A stretch of 64,000 nt of DNA. It comes from Streptomyces sp. NBC_01549. Its GTDB lineage: Bacteria > Actinomycetota > Actinomycetes > Streptomycetales > Streptomycetaceae. Positions within the stretch are counted from its first letter, which is position 1, and every line of letters begins with the position of its first letter. Shown one piece after another: positions 27,964 through 36,838 of this stretch. The position numbers and the translations under genes are program-made. Location of the stretch: NCBI RefSeq assembly GCF_026339955.1, contig NZ_JAPEPW010000002.1, positions 62,001 to 126,000 on the forward strand. The letters are read 5' to 3'. The notes beneath the pieces are model-generated. The model did no database searches and was not told the origin of the DNA. It saw only the letters and a list, made by a program, of their open reading frames with translations.

Positions 27964-28012
27964 ATCGGACAAGGGGTCCGTGGTCGGGCCGACCACGATC
28001 GGACAAGGGGTC
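27964..28012. repeat. Direct repeat - palindrome - direct repeat
   Basis: ATCGGACAAGGGGTC occurs at 27964-27978 and again at 27998-28012. Exactly between them is CGTGGTCGG-G-CCGACCACG (27979-27997), a perfect palindrome with a 1-nt centre. The rest of 27671-28028 holds no gene; the feature lies just outside the IS30 remnant. It may be an operator or a duplicated IS end. Confidence 0.75.
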
Positions 28013-28028
28013 ATGGTCTGGGTTCTAG

Positions 28029-28118
28029 TGGTCGTCGCAACACTTCCGCTTTGCGTTGATAGTTTGTCGAGAGTCTCGGCGGGCGTCCTCCAGCCAAGGG
28101 TCTTGCGGGGCCGGCTAC
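28029..28118 (-). pseudogene. IS30-family transposase, extreme 3' end
   Basis: Minus-strand codons give RPRKTLGWRTPAETLDKL followed by SVATT, the final motif of IS30 transposases (NxRPRKxLGWxTPxE). Only about 30 residues remain. A second, diverged IS30 end occurs at 35979-36097. Confidence 0.7.
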
Positions 28119-28286
28119 GTCGGCATGCTCGCCGGCCCCGCCGCCATCGGCTGGTTGACCCACCTCGTCGCCCTGAATCACGCCTTCGTACTGCTGATCA
28201 TGCTGTGTGGGATCACCGCCGTAGCCGCCGGGATCCTGCGCACCGGATCCGACCGCACGAGCGAGATGGCGGCAAGTTGCAGCTGA
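28113..28286 (+). pseudogene. MFS transporter, C-terminal fragment
   Basis: The frame encodes two membrane helices, GYVGMLAGPAAIGWLTHLVAL and HAFVLLIMLCGITAVAAGIL, and a short polar tail with a stop at 28286. The GPxxIGWL pattern is typical of the last helices of MFS efflux carriers. The other ten helices are missing. Confidence 0.55.
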
Positions 28287-28319
28287 ACGCCCCTCGGGAT
28301 CCGGAGGAACCCACGACGA

Positions 28320-28709
28320 TGTCCACCGACCGCAGCATCGTGCTGTTCGACCCCTTTGGGGTCATCGCCCGCCACCAACGCCCAGGCGCTCTGGGAAAGA
28401 TGGCCGCCCGCTGTCACACACCGAGGTCGCCTTGCTGTCGAACATTCCCTCCGACCACGCGGACGCCTTCCTTGCCGCGCAGCCCTGGCTGCACAATCTG
28501 GACCACGTGGCCTTCTCCGGGAAGATCAAAGCGGCGAAGCCGGCCTCAGCTGCCTTCCATCACTGCGTCGTCGCCATGCGGGCCGCCCCGACCGACTTCC
28601 TCGTCGTCGACGACCGCGGGGAGAACGTACGCGCCGCGCAGGCCATGGGTATGAACCGGACACGTCTTCACCGATCGCGACGAGCTGGCAGCCGTCATCG
28701 ACACCTGAT
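28320..28709 (+). pseudogene. HAD-superfamily hydrolase, frameshifted
   Basis: The start reads MSTDRSIVLFDPFGVIA, a HAD motif I variant, preceded by CGGAGGA. After a frameshift near 28390 the frame continues with LSNIPSDHADAFL (motif II), the KAAKPASAAF lysine region (motif III) and FLVVDDRGENVRAAQAMG (motif IV). A second shift near 28660 precedes HVFTDRDELAAVI and a stop. The order and spacing match YihX-like haloacid dehalogenase phosphatases of about 200 residues. Two frameshifts make it a pseudogene. Confidence 0.65.
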
Positions 28710-29063
28710 TGCCGACTCGAGGACTCACGCGGAAATGACACATCCCTCACCATCCAGGCCTTCTGGTTGGCCCGCGGCCCGGCCCGTCGGCAGGAACAAC
28801 AGCCCCCCATGGCGGCCGCGGTGGCGAGCAGGGACTCCCCGGTGACCTCGAGGCTGAACAGGCCAGTGATCGCGGCGGCGGGCTCTCTCGATGCCGGAGG
28901 AAATCACCGAAGGCGTCGACGAGGCCCGCAAGGTGAGCGAGGGCTGCGACGCGCTCTTCACCAAGCCCGAAGCCCTGCATGCCAGGTCGTTGAGCTGAAG
29001 GTGCCCGGTGCGCTGGAGGCATCGCCGCGCATGTCAGGTGGTCGACGGCCCGGCTGTCTGCCG
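28710..29063. other. Gene-poor stretch between HAD and IS630 remnants
   Basis: Low-information frames only. A plus-strand segment near 28890-28998 (EEITEGVDEARKVSEGCDALF) looks protein-like but is too short and isolated to assign. Confidence 0.35.
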
Positions 29064-29530
29064 CTATGACCGCAGCGCCGTGACGATCAGGCCGCTGTTG
29101 CCAGGGGTCGTCGTCCCCAGCGGATGCCCTTCTCGCTGCGGATCCGGGCGCGTTCGCGGCGTTGGGCGGCCAGCAAGTCGGGGTGGCGGGCGGCGCCAGC
29201 GCAGGTAACGGTGCAGCTCGCGGGTCTGGACGGTGTGGTTGGGGTGGTGGAAGTTGGCGAGGGGTGAACTGTCGCAGCGGTCCGAAGTGCGCTTCGATCG
29301 GGTCGGCCCATGAGGCGTTGGTCGGGGTGAAGCACAACTCGACCTTGTTCCTCTTCGCCCAGCGGCGGATCTTGTCGCCCGTGTGCGCGGAGAGGTCATC
29401 CAGGATGATGTAGATCGAGGCGCCGTCGGGGCGGGCGGCCCGGATCGACTTCAGGACCGCGAGGGTGTTGGCCGTGCCTTTGCGGCGGCGGTTGACGCTG
29501 TCCTTGCCGAAAACGTCGTCCGTGCAGGTC
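29064..29530 (-). pseudogene. IS630-family transposase, C-terminal half, frameshifted
   Basis: The minus strand carries RRKGTANTLAVLKSIRAARP, the catalytic Asp in IYIILDDLSAHTG, WAKRNKVELCFTPTNASWADPIEAHFG with the last catalytic glutamate, and after a frameshift near 29270 the tail LANFHHPNHTVQTREL. It differs from the IS630 remnant at 813-1346, so two lineages are present. The 5' half is missing at the junction with the integrase-core remnant. Confidence 0.75.
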
Positions 29531-30539
29531 ACGCGGCTTGTTGGTACTCGTGGAGGATGCCACCGAGTCGGTCGCGTTTTCGTGTGTCGAGGCGGGCGGT
29601 CTGCCCCGGATCGGTGATCGGTGGGGGCAACGAGTGCAGTGGGCGGGCGTTGGCGATGCATTGATGCGGTCGATGCCCGTTGTAGAACTGCTCGAACTCC
29701 CTCAGCGCGCGGAGCAGGTGGTGACGGTTCCAGATGAGGGTGCGGTCCAAGAGTTCGTGGCCGGTCTGCACCCACCGTTCCGTGGTCGAGTTCATGCGCG
29801 GTAGTCGCACGCCGCTGAGGACTACCCCGATGCCCGCGTTGGTGAGGACGGTGTCGAACAGTACGGGGAACTTCCCGTCCCGGTCCCGGAACATGAACCT
29901 TGCCCGGCAGCCGGCGTCTTCGAGGTCCATGACGAGGTTCTTCGCGGCCTGGGTCACCCAGGCCGCGGTGGGATACGCAGTGGCGCCCAGGACCCGGATT
30001 CGCCGGCTGGCGCGCTCGATCACCACGAAGACGTACCACCGCGCCCCGGACAAGGTGACGGTCTCCAAGAAGTCACACGCGACAAGGACGTCCGCTGGGG
30101 AGCGTAGAAACCTTCACTCCGGGACCAGCAGTTCGCCGTGCACGCGCCGGTACCCCCAGCTCGGGTTCTCACGGACCAGGCGCAGTACGAGGGCCCGGAT
30201 GGAGCGGACGGTGCGGGCTTGGCCTCCGCGGCGGGGCCGGGAACGGGCGGCGTGCCGGCGGGCGACCAGGTCACGGTGCCAGCGCGGGATCGTGTCCGGC
30301 CGCACCAGCAACCGCATACGAAGCAGCGCTTCCCTCGGAAGGTCAGACAGCAGCACCGCCAGCAACGCCCGGTCCCCCGGTGCGTACTGGACTCGCTGCC
30401 CGTTCAGATCCCGTTGCAGCACGGTGATCTGATGGTGCAGAGCCAGGATCTCCACATCCATGTCCCGGATGCTCACCGGCAGCAGTCGCGGCATCGCGAC
30501 CATGCTGGTCACGCTCAGGCAGGCGAGTTTCAACAGCAC
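29529..30539 (-). pseudogene. Integrase-core (rve) transposase with internal in-frame deletion and stop
   Basis: The 5' part (30539-30114) reads DMDVEILALHHQITVLQRDL, VRPDTIPRWHRDLVARRHA and VRSIRALVLRLVRENPSWGYRRVHGELL. A TGA follows, and in the same frame the rest resumes with ACDFLETVTLSGARWYVFVV, LVMDLEDAGCRARFMFRDRDGKF, the MNSTTERWVQT block with the catalytic glutamate and RDRLGGILHEY. A complete member has about 50 more residues between GEL and CDF; those are deleted here. The DDE residues of the core remain, but the frame is closed. Confidence 0.75.
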
Positions 30540-30876
30540 GAGCGACCATCACGCCGAGGTGATCGTCATCTCCGCCAGAGCACTGCGTCGGCCTCAGCAT
30601 CCACGGAACGAAGATCACGGCACACGGACTCTGAACAGGGCGGATGAAGCTATCGGCAAGGGCGACCTGACGAAGGTCCACCAGTAACTCCTAATTTAGG
30701 AAATATTATTGACGCCCGTCGGTAACCGCTGCAAGATCCTGGAAACAAACAGCAGGCGCACAGGCATTGCCTGGTCCGAAGACCGACCGCCGCACCCTCC
30801 GCGAGGGAGCGGTACCTCGGACTCACGACCAGGACGGGTCGGCACGCCTGATCGATCGGACAGCGAAGGTCCCGAT
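30540..30876. other. Upstream region of the alpha-galactosidase gene
   Basis: No gene recognised. The region is notable for an AT-rich island (30685-30715) with a palindrome, in otherwise GC-rich DNA, and probably contains the promoter and operator of the alpha-galactosidase gene. Confidence 0.45.
30689..30701. promoter_or_regulatory. Palindromic operator candidate upstream of alpha-galactosidase
   Basis: TCCTAATTTAGGA is a perfect 13-bp palindrome (TCCTAA-T-TTAGGA) followed by AAATATTATT, in the only AT-rich patch nearby. Sugar-responsive ROK-type repressors often bind TTAGGAAA-like inverted repeats, so it is a plausible substrate-response operator. It lies 175 bp before the GTG start. Confidence 0.45.
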
Positions 30877-32958
30877 GTGAAACGACATCTCACCGTCCTC
30901 CTCGCCCTCCTGACCGGCTTGCTGGTCGTGCCGGCACAAGCCCACGCCGGCCCGGCGGCCGGCACTGGCGCCGTCACGGCGCCAGCACCTCAGCAGGCGC
31001 TGAGCCCGACGCCGTACATGGGCTGGAACACCTACTACGCGCTGGGTGGCGATCCGACCGAGGCCGAGGTCAAGTCAGTAGCCGACTACCTGGTCAGCAG
31101 CGGCCTGCGCGACGCCGGCTACCAGTACGTCTGGATCGACGGCAACTGGGCGGCGCCGACCCCGCGCAGCTCGGCCGACGACCTGGTGCCCAACCCCGAC
31201 CAGTTTCCGAACGGACTGAAGCCGCTGGTCGACTACATCCACTCCAAGGGCCTGAAGGCCGGCATCTACACCGATGCCGGCCCGTACATCCCGGGCAAGT
31301 GCGGCCTCGGCAGCCACGGCTACTACCAGCGCGACGCGGACCAGTTCGCCGCCTGGAAGTTCGACGCGGTCAAGGCGGACTACCTCTGCGGAATCGCCGC
31401 GAACCTCGACCCCAAGACCGTCTACACCGAGTTCGCGCAGGCGTTGCGGAACAACGCCAGCAAGCGCCCCATGATCTTCAACCTGTGCAACCCGGTGACC
31501 TCCCCGGACTGGGGCAACTACCCCGAGGAGCAGCAGTCGACGAACTCCTGGACCTATGCACCGGCGATCGCGCAGTCCTGGCGGACGTACACGGATGTGG
31601 GTTTCGTCGGCGAGATCAAGTACAAGGACGTGCTGCGGAACTACGACGCGAACGCGCGGCACCCCGAGGCCGCCGGGCCGGGGCACTTCAACGACCCGGA
31701 CTACCTCGGACCTGAGCTGGGGATGACCGACGAGGAGTTCCGTACCCAGATGACGCTGTGGTCGGTGGCGGCCGCGCCGCTGATGATCGGCAGCGACGTC
31801 CGCAAGCTCAGCAAGACCTCGCTCGACATTCTCGAGGACCGCGACGTCGTCGCGATCAACCAGGACTCCGCCGGTGTCCAGGCCGTCCGCGTCGGGCCCG
31901 CCGGTACGACGGAGACCTGGGTGAAGCGTCTTGCCAACGGTGACCGTGCCGTGGTGCTGCTGAACCGGGGCGACAGCCCGGCGACCCTCACCACGAAGGC
32001 GTCGTCGGTCGGGCTCTCCGGCCACCGGTTCACCCTGAAGAACGCCTGGACCGACCAGGTCACCGAGAGCGCCGGCACCATCAGTGCCGCCGTCCCCGCC
32101 CACGGCGCGGCCCTGTTCCGGGTCGGACCGGCAACGGGCAAGCCCGGTGTTCCGCACGTCGTCGCCGGCCTGCCGCAGGTGACGCAGGTCGGTGGCGACG
32201 CGGTGCCGGCCGGCACCGCCCCGCTCGTCGCCGGCGGCGACCAGGCCCGGGTCGAGGTCACCGTCCGCAACGACGGTGCGCAGCCGGTCTTCGCGCCGCG
32301 GGTCGAGTTGACGGTGCCCGACGGCTGGACGGCCCGTCCGCTCGGCAAGGCGCCGAAGCTGCTGAGCTCCAACCACTCCGCGACCTTCGCCTTCATCGTG
32401 ACCCTGCCGGGCACCGCCGCGCCGGGCAACGCCGCACTGACCGCCACCATGTCGTACGAGGTGATCGGCAAGAGACGGCTGCGGCAGGAGACGACCACGG
32501 CGGTAGTGGTTGCACCGGCGGCGCCGGACGGCGACGTCGTACTGTCGCACCACAAGTGGATCAGCGCCACAAGCGGGTGGATGAGCCCGACAGTCGACCA
32601 GAGCGTCGGTGGCTGGTCGCCGATCAGCATGCTCGACAAGGTCTACCCGACCGGTATCGGGGTCGCCTCGCCCTCCACGATCCGCTACTACCTCGGCGAC
32701 CAGTGCAGCCGGCTGACCGCGACCGTCGGCATCGACGATGCGGTGCGCAACGTCGGCCCGGAGGGCGGCACGTCGTCCTTCCAGGTGATCGGTGACGGCC
32801 GGGTGCTGTTCGACAGCGGTGTGCTGACCCGCGACGACATCCGCCAGGTCGACATCGACCTGACCGGCGTCCGGGTGCTCGACCTGGTGGTCGACGACGC
32901 CGGCGACGGCGGCTACAACGACCGCGCCAACTGGGCCGGTCTGAACGCCACCTGCTGA
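30877..32958 (+). CDS. Secreted GH27 alpha-galactosidase with NEW3 and NPCBM domains
   Basis: A 693-residue secreted glycoside hydrolase that should release alpha-galactose from galactomannan or raffinose-type sugars. The GTG at 30877 is chosen because it follows GAAGG and begins a clean signal peptide (VKRHLTVLLALLTGLLVVPAQAHA). The GH27 barrel opens with TPYMGWNTYY. The nucleophile is Asp168 in VKADYLCG and the acid/base Asp273 in FNDPDYLG. A C-terminal beta domain follows, then a NEW3 domain (about 455-545) and an NPCBM domain (about 553-693) beginning VVLSHHKWISATSGW, which may bind sugars. The gene is intact although both sides are transposon debris. Confidence 0.92.
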   Translation: MKRHLTVLLALLTGLLVVPAQAHAGPAAGTGAVTAPAPQQALSPTPYMGWNTYYALGGDPTEAEVKSVADYLVSSGLRDAGYQYVWIDGNWAAPTPRSSADDLVPNPDQFPNGLKPLVDYIHSKGLKAGIYTDAGPYIPGKCGLGSHGYYQRDADQFAAWKFDAVKADYLCGIAANLDPKTVYTEFAQALRNNASKRPMIFNLCNPVTSPDWGNYPEEQQSTNSWTYAPAIAQSWRTYTDVGFVGEIKYKDVLRNYDANARHPEAAGPGHFNDPDYLGPELGMTDEEFRTQMTLWSVAAAPLMIGSDVRKLSKTSLDILEDRDVVAINQDSAGVQAVRVGPAGTTETWVKRLANGDRAVVLLNRGDSPATLTTKASSVGLSGHRFTLKNAWTDQVTESAGTISAAVPAHGAALFRVGPATGKPGVPHVVAGLPQVTQVGGDAVPAGTAPLVAGGDQARVEVTVRNDGAQPVFAPRVELTVPDGWTARPLGKAPKLLSSNHSATFAFIVTLPGTAAPGNAALTATMSYEVIGKRRLRQETTTAVVVAPAAPDGDVVLSHHKWISATSGWMSPTVDQSVGGWSPISMLDKVYPTGIGVASPSTIRYYLGDQCSRLTATVGIDDAVRNVGPEGGTSSFQVIGDGRVLFDSGVLTRDDIRQVDIDLTGVRVLDLVVDDAGDGGYNDRANWAGLNATC

Positions 32959-32965
32959 TTCGGCT

Positions 32966-33003
32966 CGGCCGCACCCAGGTGACACCTCACCTGAGTGCGG
33001 CCG
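32966..33003 (+). terminator. Strong hairpin terminator after alpha-galactosidase
   Basis: CGGCCGCACCCAGGTGA pairs with TCACCTGAGTGCGGCCG over 17 positions with a single mismatch around a 4-nt loop. It starts 8 bp after the stop codon. Confidence 0.75.
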
Positions 33004-33136
33004 ATTCACCAAGACTTTGAGACGCCGTGGCGCGGATACCGGTAGTTCGTCAATTTCGGCGATGGCGTGGGTTGACGGCTGGTCCGGTTGGTCGCAGGTC
33101 GGTGGCAGGAGTCAACTGCCATGCTGGGGGCTGCAG

Positions 33137-33880
33137 ATGACGGCTCGCCGTCCGTGTCCGCCTGCGCCGGGGCCGTTGGAGGAGTACGCGGCCCGGTTCG
33201 ACGACCTCTTCTTCAGCCTGGCGCAGCGGCGGGGGTTTCGCGAGTATCTGACCGGGCTGCTGGCGCCCCAGGAGCGGAACAAGACCATCACCTGCCTGGC
33301 AGGGGCGGAGCCGGTGGCGGGTGCGGGGATGCCGGGGGTGCAGCGGCTGCAGTTCTTCCTGTCCGAGTCCCCCCGGGGAGGCCGAGCAGGTCAACGACCG
33401 GTGGCTTGAGCTGCTGCGGGAGGAGTCGGCGACGGCTCCGCACGAGGGTGGGGTCATCGTGATCGACGATTCCGGGGACCGCAAGGACGGCACGGCGACC
33501 GCGCACGTGGGCCGGCAGTGGCTGGGCCGGCTGGGCAAGACGGACAACGGCATCGTCACGGTGACCACGGTGTGGACCGACGGCCGCGTGTACTACCCGC
33601 TGCACGCGAGGCCTTACACCCCCGCCCGCCACTTCGCCCGCGGCCGGTCCGACCTGGCCTTCCGTACGAAACCGCAGCTGGCCGCAGCCCTCGCGGCCCG
33701 CGGGAAGGAGGCGGGCTTCGGCTGCCGGGCAGTGGTCGCCGACTGTGCCTACTCCGTCAGTGCCGACTGGTACCTCGCACTGCGCGAGGCCGGCCTGCCT
33801 TACGTGGTGGCGCTCAAGCCGCACCGCGGCACCTGGGCCCCGGCCGACCAGCCGCACACCCCCATCAAGGGTGACGATCT
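33137..33880 (+). pseudogene. IS701-family transposase, frameshifted and 3'-truncated
   Basis: Begins at the ATG at 33137 with LEEYAARFDDLFFSLAQRRGFREYL and LLAPQERNKTITCLAG, typical of IS701. A run of six C near 33371 shifts the frame. It then continues with EQVNDRWLELLREES, the catalytic VIVIDDSGDRKDGTA, YYPLHARPYTPA, CRAVVADCAYS with the second Asp and YVVALKPHRGTWAP. The match ends near 33870, where an oppositely oriented IS1182 fragment begins, so the last third is missing. Confidence 0.8.
33425..33680 (+). repeat. 256-bp inverted repeat, copy 2 (native position in IS701)
   Basis: Identical as far as I can compare to the reverse complement of 26674-26929. Here the sequence continues naturally into IS701 on both sides, so this is the donor-like copy. 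Recombination between the two would invert about 6.5 kb, including the alpha-galactosidase. Confidence 0.85.
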
Positions 33881-34671
33881 CCTTCGTGGACCACGGCACC
33901 CGTGCCGAAGCGGGATCCGGCCGGCCGTCCGCTGAGGTTTTGCCCGTGTTTCTCTGCCCGGTCGCCCTCCGGCTGGCCCGGTCACGGGTCGACTTCGCTG
34001 CCCGCCAGCAAAGTCGGCCCGCTTCGTCGTGCCAGTACTGCTGGACCCAGACCTGCCGCAGGACCTGCACGGACCTCAACTCCCGCAAGGCAGGCGGGGC
34101 ATCACCGTGCTAGACGGCGCACAGGCTGCGCAGCCCGTCCTCACCCACCCGCAGCACCCAGGCGATCAGTGCGTCTTGGCCGCGGGGAAGCCGGTCGTAG
34201 CGCACCGGTCGGCCGTACCGGTCTGCCCAGTCAGGAGTCACGAGAGGGGCCGGCCATTCCTCACCCTGCAACGCGAGGTCCTCCAGAGCACAGCGCAGCG
34301 TCTCAGTGACAAGCTCTCCCCGGTTCAGACGGCGCACTGCCACCAGCACATGGATGGAATCCGTCCGAATCCGTCCCCGCCGCCTGACCAGCCCGGCTTC
34401 TGCAAGGCGGTCCACGACCAGTGCCAAGAGCCGGTCCGCGCGGTCGCCTTCGGCCACCCGGCCACGGAATTCGCTCAGGACCGTGAAGTCGAAGCCCGGA
34501 TCATCCAGCTCCAGGCCCAGACAGTACTTCCAGTCCAGGCGGCAGCGGACTGCTTCCGCTGCCTGCCGGTCGGTGAGGTTCTCCGCATACTGCAGCACCG
34601 ACACGAGAGCCAGCCGAGCCGGCGACAGCCCGCGCCGTCCGTCAGCCGGATACCAGTCGGCGAAGTCGCCA
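33880..34671 (-). pseudogene. IS1182-family transposase, N-terminal two thirds, frameshifted
   Basis: The minus strand starts with FADWYPADGRRGLSPARLAL and VSVLQYAENLTDRQAAEAVR, then CRLDWKYCLGLELDDPGFDF, LSEFRGRVAEGD, RRRGRIRTDSIHVLVAVRRLNR and a shift near 34100 to LRQVWVQQYWHDE and STRDRASRRA. These are the ordered N-terminal motifs of IS1182 (IS5-like DDE) transposases, including the first catalytic Asp in RTDS. The C-terminal DDE half is missing at the border with IS701. Confidence 0.75.
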
Positions 34672-35266
34672 AGTACGGGCTCCAGGTTCTGACCGAGATC
34701 AAGAACCGCGGCGTCGAGGACGTGTGCATGGTGGTCTGCGACGGCCTGAAGGGCGTGTCCGACTCCATCTCAGCGGTCTGGCCGCAGGCAGTCACGCAGA
34801 CCTGTGTCGTCCATTTGATCCGGGCCTCGTTCCGCTACGCGGGCCGCCCGGACTGAGACAAGATCTCCCGCGCGCTCAAGCCGGTCTACACCGCGTGACG
34901 GCAAAGGCCGCCGAGGACCGCTTCCTGGACTTCCAGGAGGAGTGGGGCGCCAAGTATCCAGCGATCGTGCGGCTTTGGGAGAACGCCTGGGCCGAGTTCG
35001 TGCCGTTCCTCCAGCTCGACACGGAAATCCGACGCGTTGTCTGCACCACGAATGCGATCGAGAGCGTGAACGCGCGCATACGCAAAGCGGTCCGGGCCCG
35101 CGGGCACTTCCCGAACGAGGCCGCGGCTCTCAAGTGCGTCTATCTCGCCGTCATGAGCCTGGACCCCACCGGGCAGGGACGCAAACGCTGGACCATGCGC
35201 TGGAAGCCCGCACTCCAGGCCTTCGACATCGCCTTCGACGGCCGACTCTCCGTCGGCCGCCGCTAA
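34660..35266 (+). pseudogene. IS256-family transposase, C-terminal half with nonsense and frameshift
   Basis: Starts abruptly at KYGLQVLTEIKNRGVEDV. It has the catalytic Asp in MVVCDGLKG and then TQTCVVHLIRASFRYAGRPD. A TGA sits where the family has Trp, followed by DKISRALKPVYTA. After a frameshift it continues with EDRFLDFQEEWGAKYPAIV, WAEFVPFLQLDTEIRRVVC, the TTNAIESVNARIR block with the catalytic Glu, and AFDIAFDGRL. The 5' half is replaced by the IS1182 fragment. Confidence 0.8.
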
Positions 35267-35281
35267 CTCACACCACCCGAG

Positions 35282-35431
35282 TTACACCGTTGGCTGGACA
35301 GACCCGTCCAGTGTCGTGCGGGCGGCGTCCGGGACCGGTCCGTCGGCCAGAAGCCGGGCACTGAGGACGGGGTCGTAGTACCGCCGGACGGTGCGGAAGT
35401 CCACGTCATCGACCAGGACTCCGTGGCGCAT
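35282..35431 (-). pseudogene. Short unidentified gene remnant
   Basis: A 49-codon minus-strand frame, starting MRHGVLVDDVDFRTVRRYYDP and stopping at 35282, has good coding character. It resembles the first 30 residues of small GNAT-like or hypothetical proteins but is cut soon after. The surrounding 35270-35680 contains nothing else I can name. Confidence 0.25.
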
Positions 35432-35680
35432 TCCCACTCGGTCTCCGGCCGGACGGACACCAAGCGGATGCGCTTCTGCGCGTCGATGCCGCGCTCGTAC
35501 CCGCCGCCCTGGTGGCCTCGATGGCCAGCGGCTCCAGCGTCGTCTTTGGCCGGCACTGGGGCAGAAGCGACAGACGGTAGTCTTGCGGCCAAATCACCGC
35601 GCGAGACGGAAAGTGACTCACTGTGACCTCCGGAGCTGCCGTTCCCAGGGGTCTGCTGCAGGCTTGGGTGACAGGTTCGA

Positions 35681-35978
35681 TCACGCGGCCCGGAGGGCCG
35701 ATGCGGTCATGACGGTCTCGAATTCGACGGGGGTCAGCCGGCCGAGCGAGGCTTGTCGGCGGCGTTGGTGGTAGGTCCTCTCGATCCAGGTCACGATCGT
35801 GATCCGCAGTTCCTGACGGGTGGCCCACGAACGGCGGTCGAGGACGTCCTTCTGCAGCAGACTGATGAAGGACTCCATGGCCGCGTTGTCGCCTGCCGCC
35901 CCGACCCTTCCTGTCGAACCGGCCATCCCGTGGCCGTCGAGCGCCCGAACGAATTCCCGTGACCGGAACTGGGCGAGT
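35681..35978 (-). pseudogene. IS3-family OrfB transposase, 3' fragment
   Basis: Encodes AQFRSREFVRALDGHGMAGS, GRVGAAGDNAAMESFISLLQK with the catalytic glutamate, RRSWATRQELRITIVTWIE and RRRQASLGRLTPVEFE, the IS3 OrfB ending. It breaks at 35978 into an IS30 end; together with the OrfA piece at 36128-36364 it shows one IS3 copy interrupted or deleted internally. Confidence 0.8.
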
Positions 35979-36097
35979 TCAATTGGTCGTTGCAACACCG
36001 GGCTGTTGCAGCGAGCGTAGCTGCTCTTCGAAGACCTCGGTCGGCGTCCGCCAACCGAGGATCTTGCGGGGCCGGTTGTTGATCGCCATGGCGACGG
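35979..36097 (-). pseudogene. IS30-family transposase, 3' end inside the IS3 remnant
   Basis: MAINNRPRKILGWRTPTEVF and EQLRSLQQPGVATTN followed by TGA, the typical IS30 end. It is sandwiched between the two IS3 parts, in a different reading frame. Confidence 0.75.
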
Positions 36098-36127
36098 CTT
36101 CGAGGTCCGTGGACGACCACCGGGACG

Positions 36128-36364
36128 CGCGGCCCGTAGTTCCGCATTCTCCTGCATGGTCGTCCCGGGCTTCACCCCGTCATCAATGTCCGCGCGGCGC
36201 ATCCACTGCGACAGCGTCACCCCGTGGACGCCGAAGTCGGCGGCCACCCGCTCCAGCGTCACGCCCGGGCCGCGGCTCCTCGCGACCCGCACGACGTCCC
36301 CGCGGAACTCCTCGGGACAAGGCCTGGGCACAGCGACATCCCTCCCACCCGCCCCACAGGGCAA
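36128..36364 (-). pseudogene. IS3-family OrfA (HTH) fragment
   Basis: RPCPEEFRGDVVRVARSRGPG and VTLERVAADFGVHGVTLSQWMRRAD match the N-terminal HTH of IS3 OrfA. The sequence ends at NAELRAARPGG, before the leucine zipper is complete. Confidence 0.7.
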
Positions 36365-36374
36365 GCCAGTTCAG

Positions 36375-36647
36375 ATGTCACCCGATCGTGCAGCAGATCC
36401 CGGCCCCCGGGACGCCCAGATCGCTCGCCTGAAGGCCGAGAACGACACCCTCCGAGACCGCATCGCCCGCCAGAACGCAACGCTCGAGAACCTGACCGAG
36501 TTCAAGATCCTTGCGCTGTCCCGCATCGCCGCCCAGCACGAGGAGATCACCCGGCTGCGCAGCCCTCAGCCCGCCACCGGTACGCCACACGCGGCCCGCC
36601 TCATGGCCGTTTCCGGCGGCAGTCAGACCATCGGTTCCTGCAGCTGA
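36375..36647 (+). pseudogene. Coiled-coil fragment of unknown gene
   Basis: The plus-strand frame encodes DAQIARLKAENDTLRDRIAR and then ENLTEFKILALSRIAAQHEEI, a strong heptad pattern of about 60 residues, ending in a TGA after GSCS. Similar coiled-coil tails occur in small proteins next to actinobacterial integrases. No start with a ribosome site is visible and the 5' end meets the IS3 remnant, so it is probably a 3' remnant. 36648-36838 beyond it holds no clear gene. Confidence 0.4.
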
Positions 36648-36838
36648 GGCATGGGGGGGAAGGCTCACTGCGTGGGGAGGAGCTCGGCGAGCTGGCCGCG
36701 GATGCGGGTTTCGATCGCGTCGCGGCTCGGCCCGCGAGAAGGATCGGACCGGATTTTGGCGGTACCGGGCTGAGGGCTGCGTTCGATGTAGGCGTCCGTG
36801 CGTTCGTCCAGTAGTGCTGGTGCTCTCGCGCTTGGCAG

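Noticed and set aside
33360..33380. The C-run frameshift in IS701 as programmed.
   Set aside because: The element is also truncated at its 3' end, and IS701 transposases are encoded in one frame; simple decay or a sequencing slip in the six-C run is more likely.
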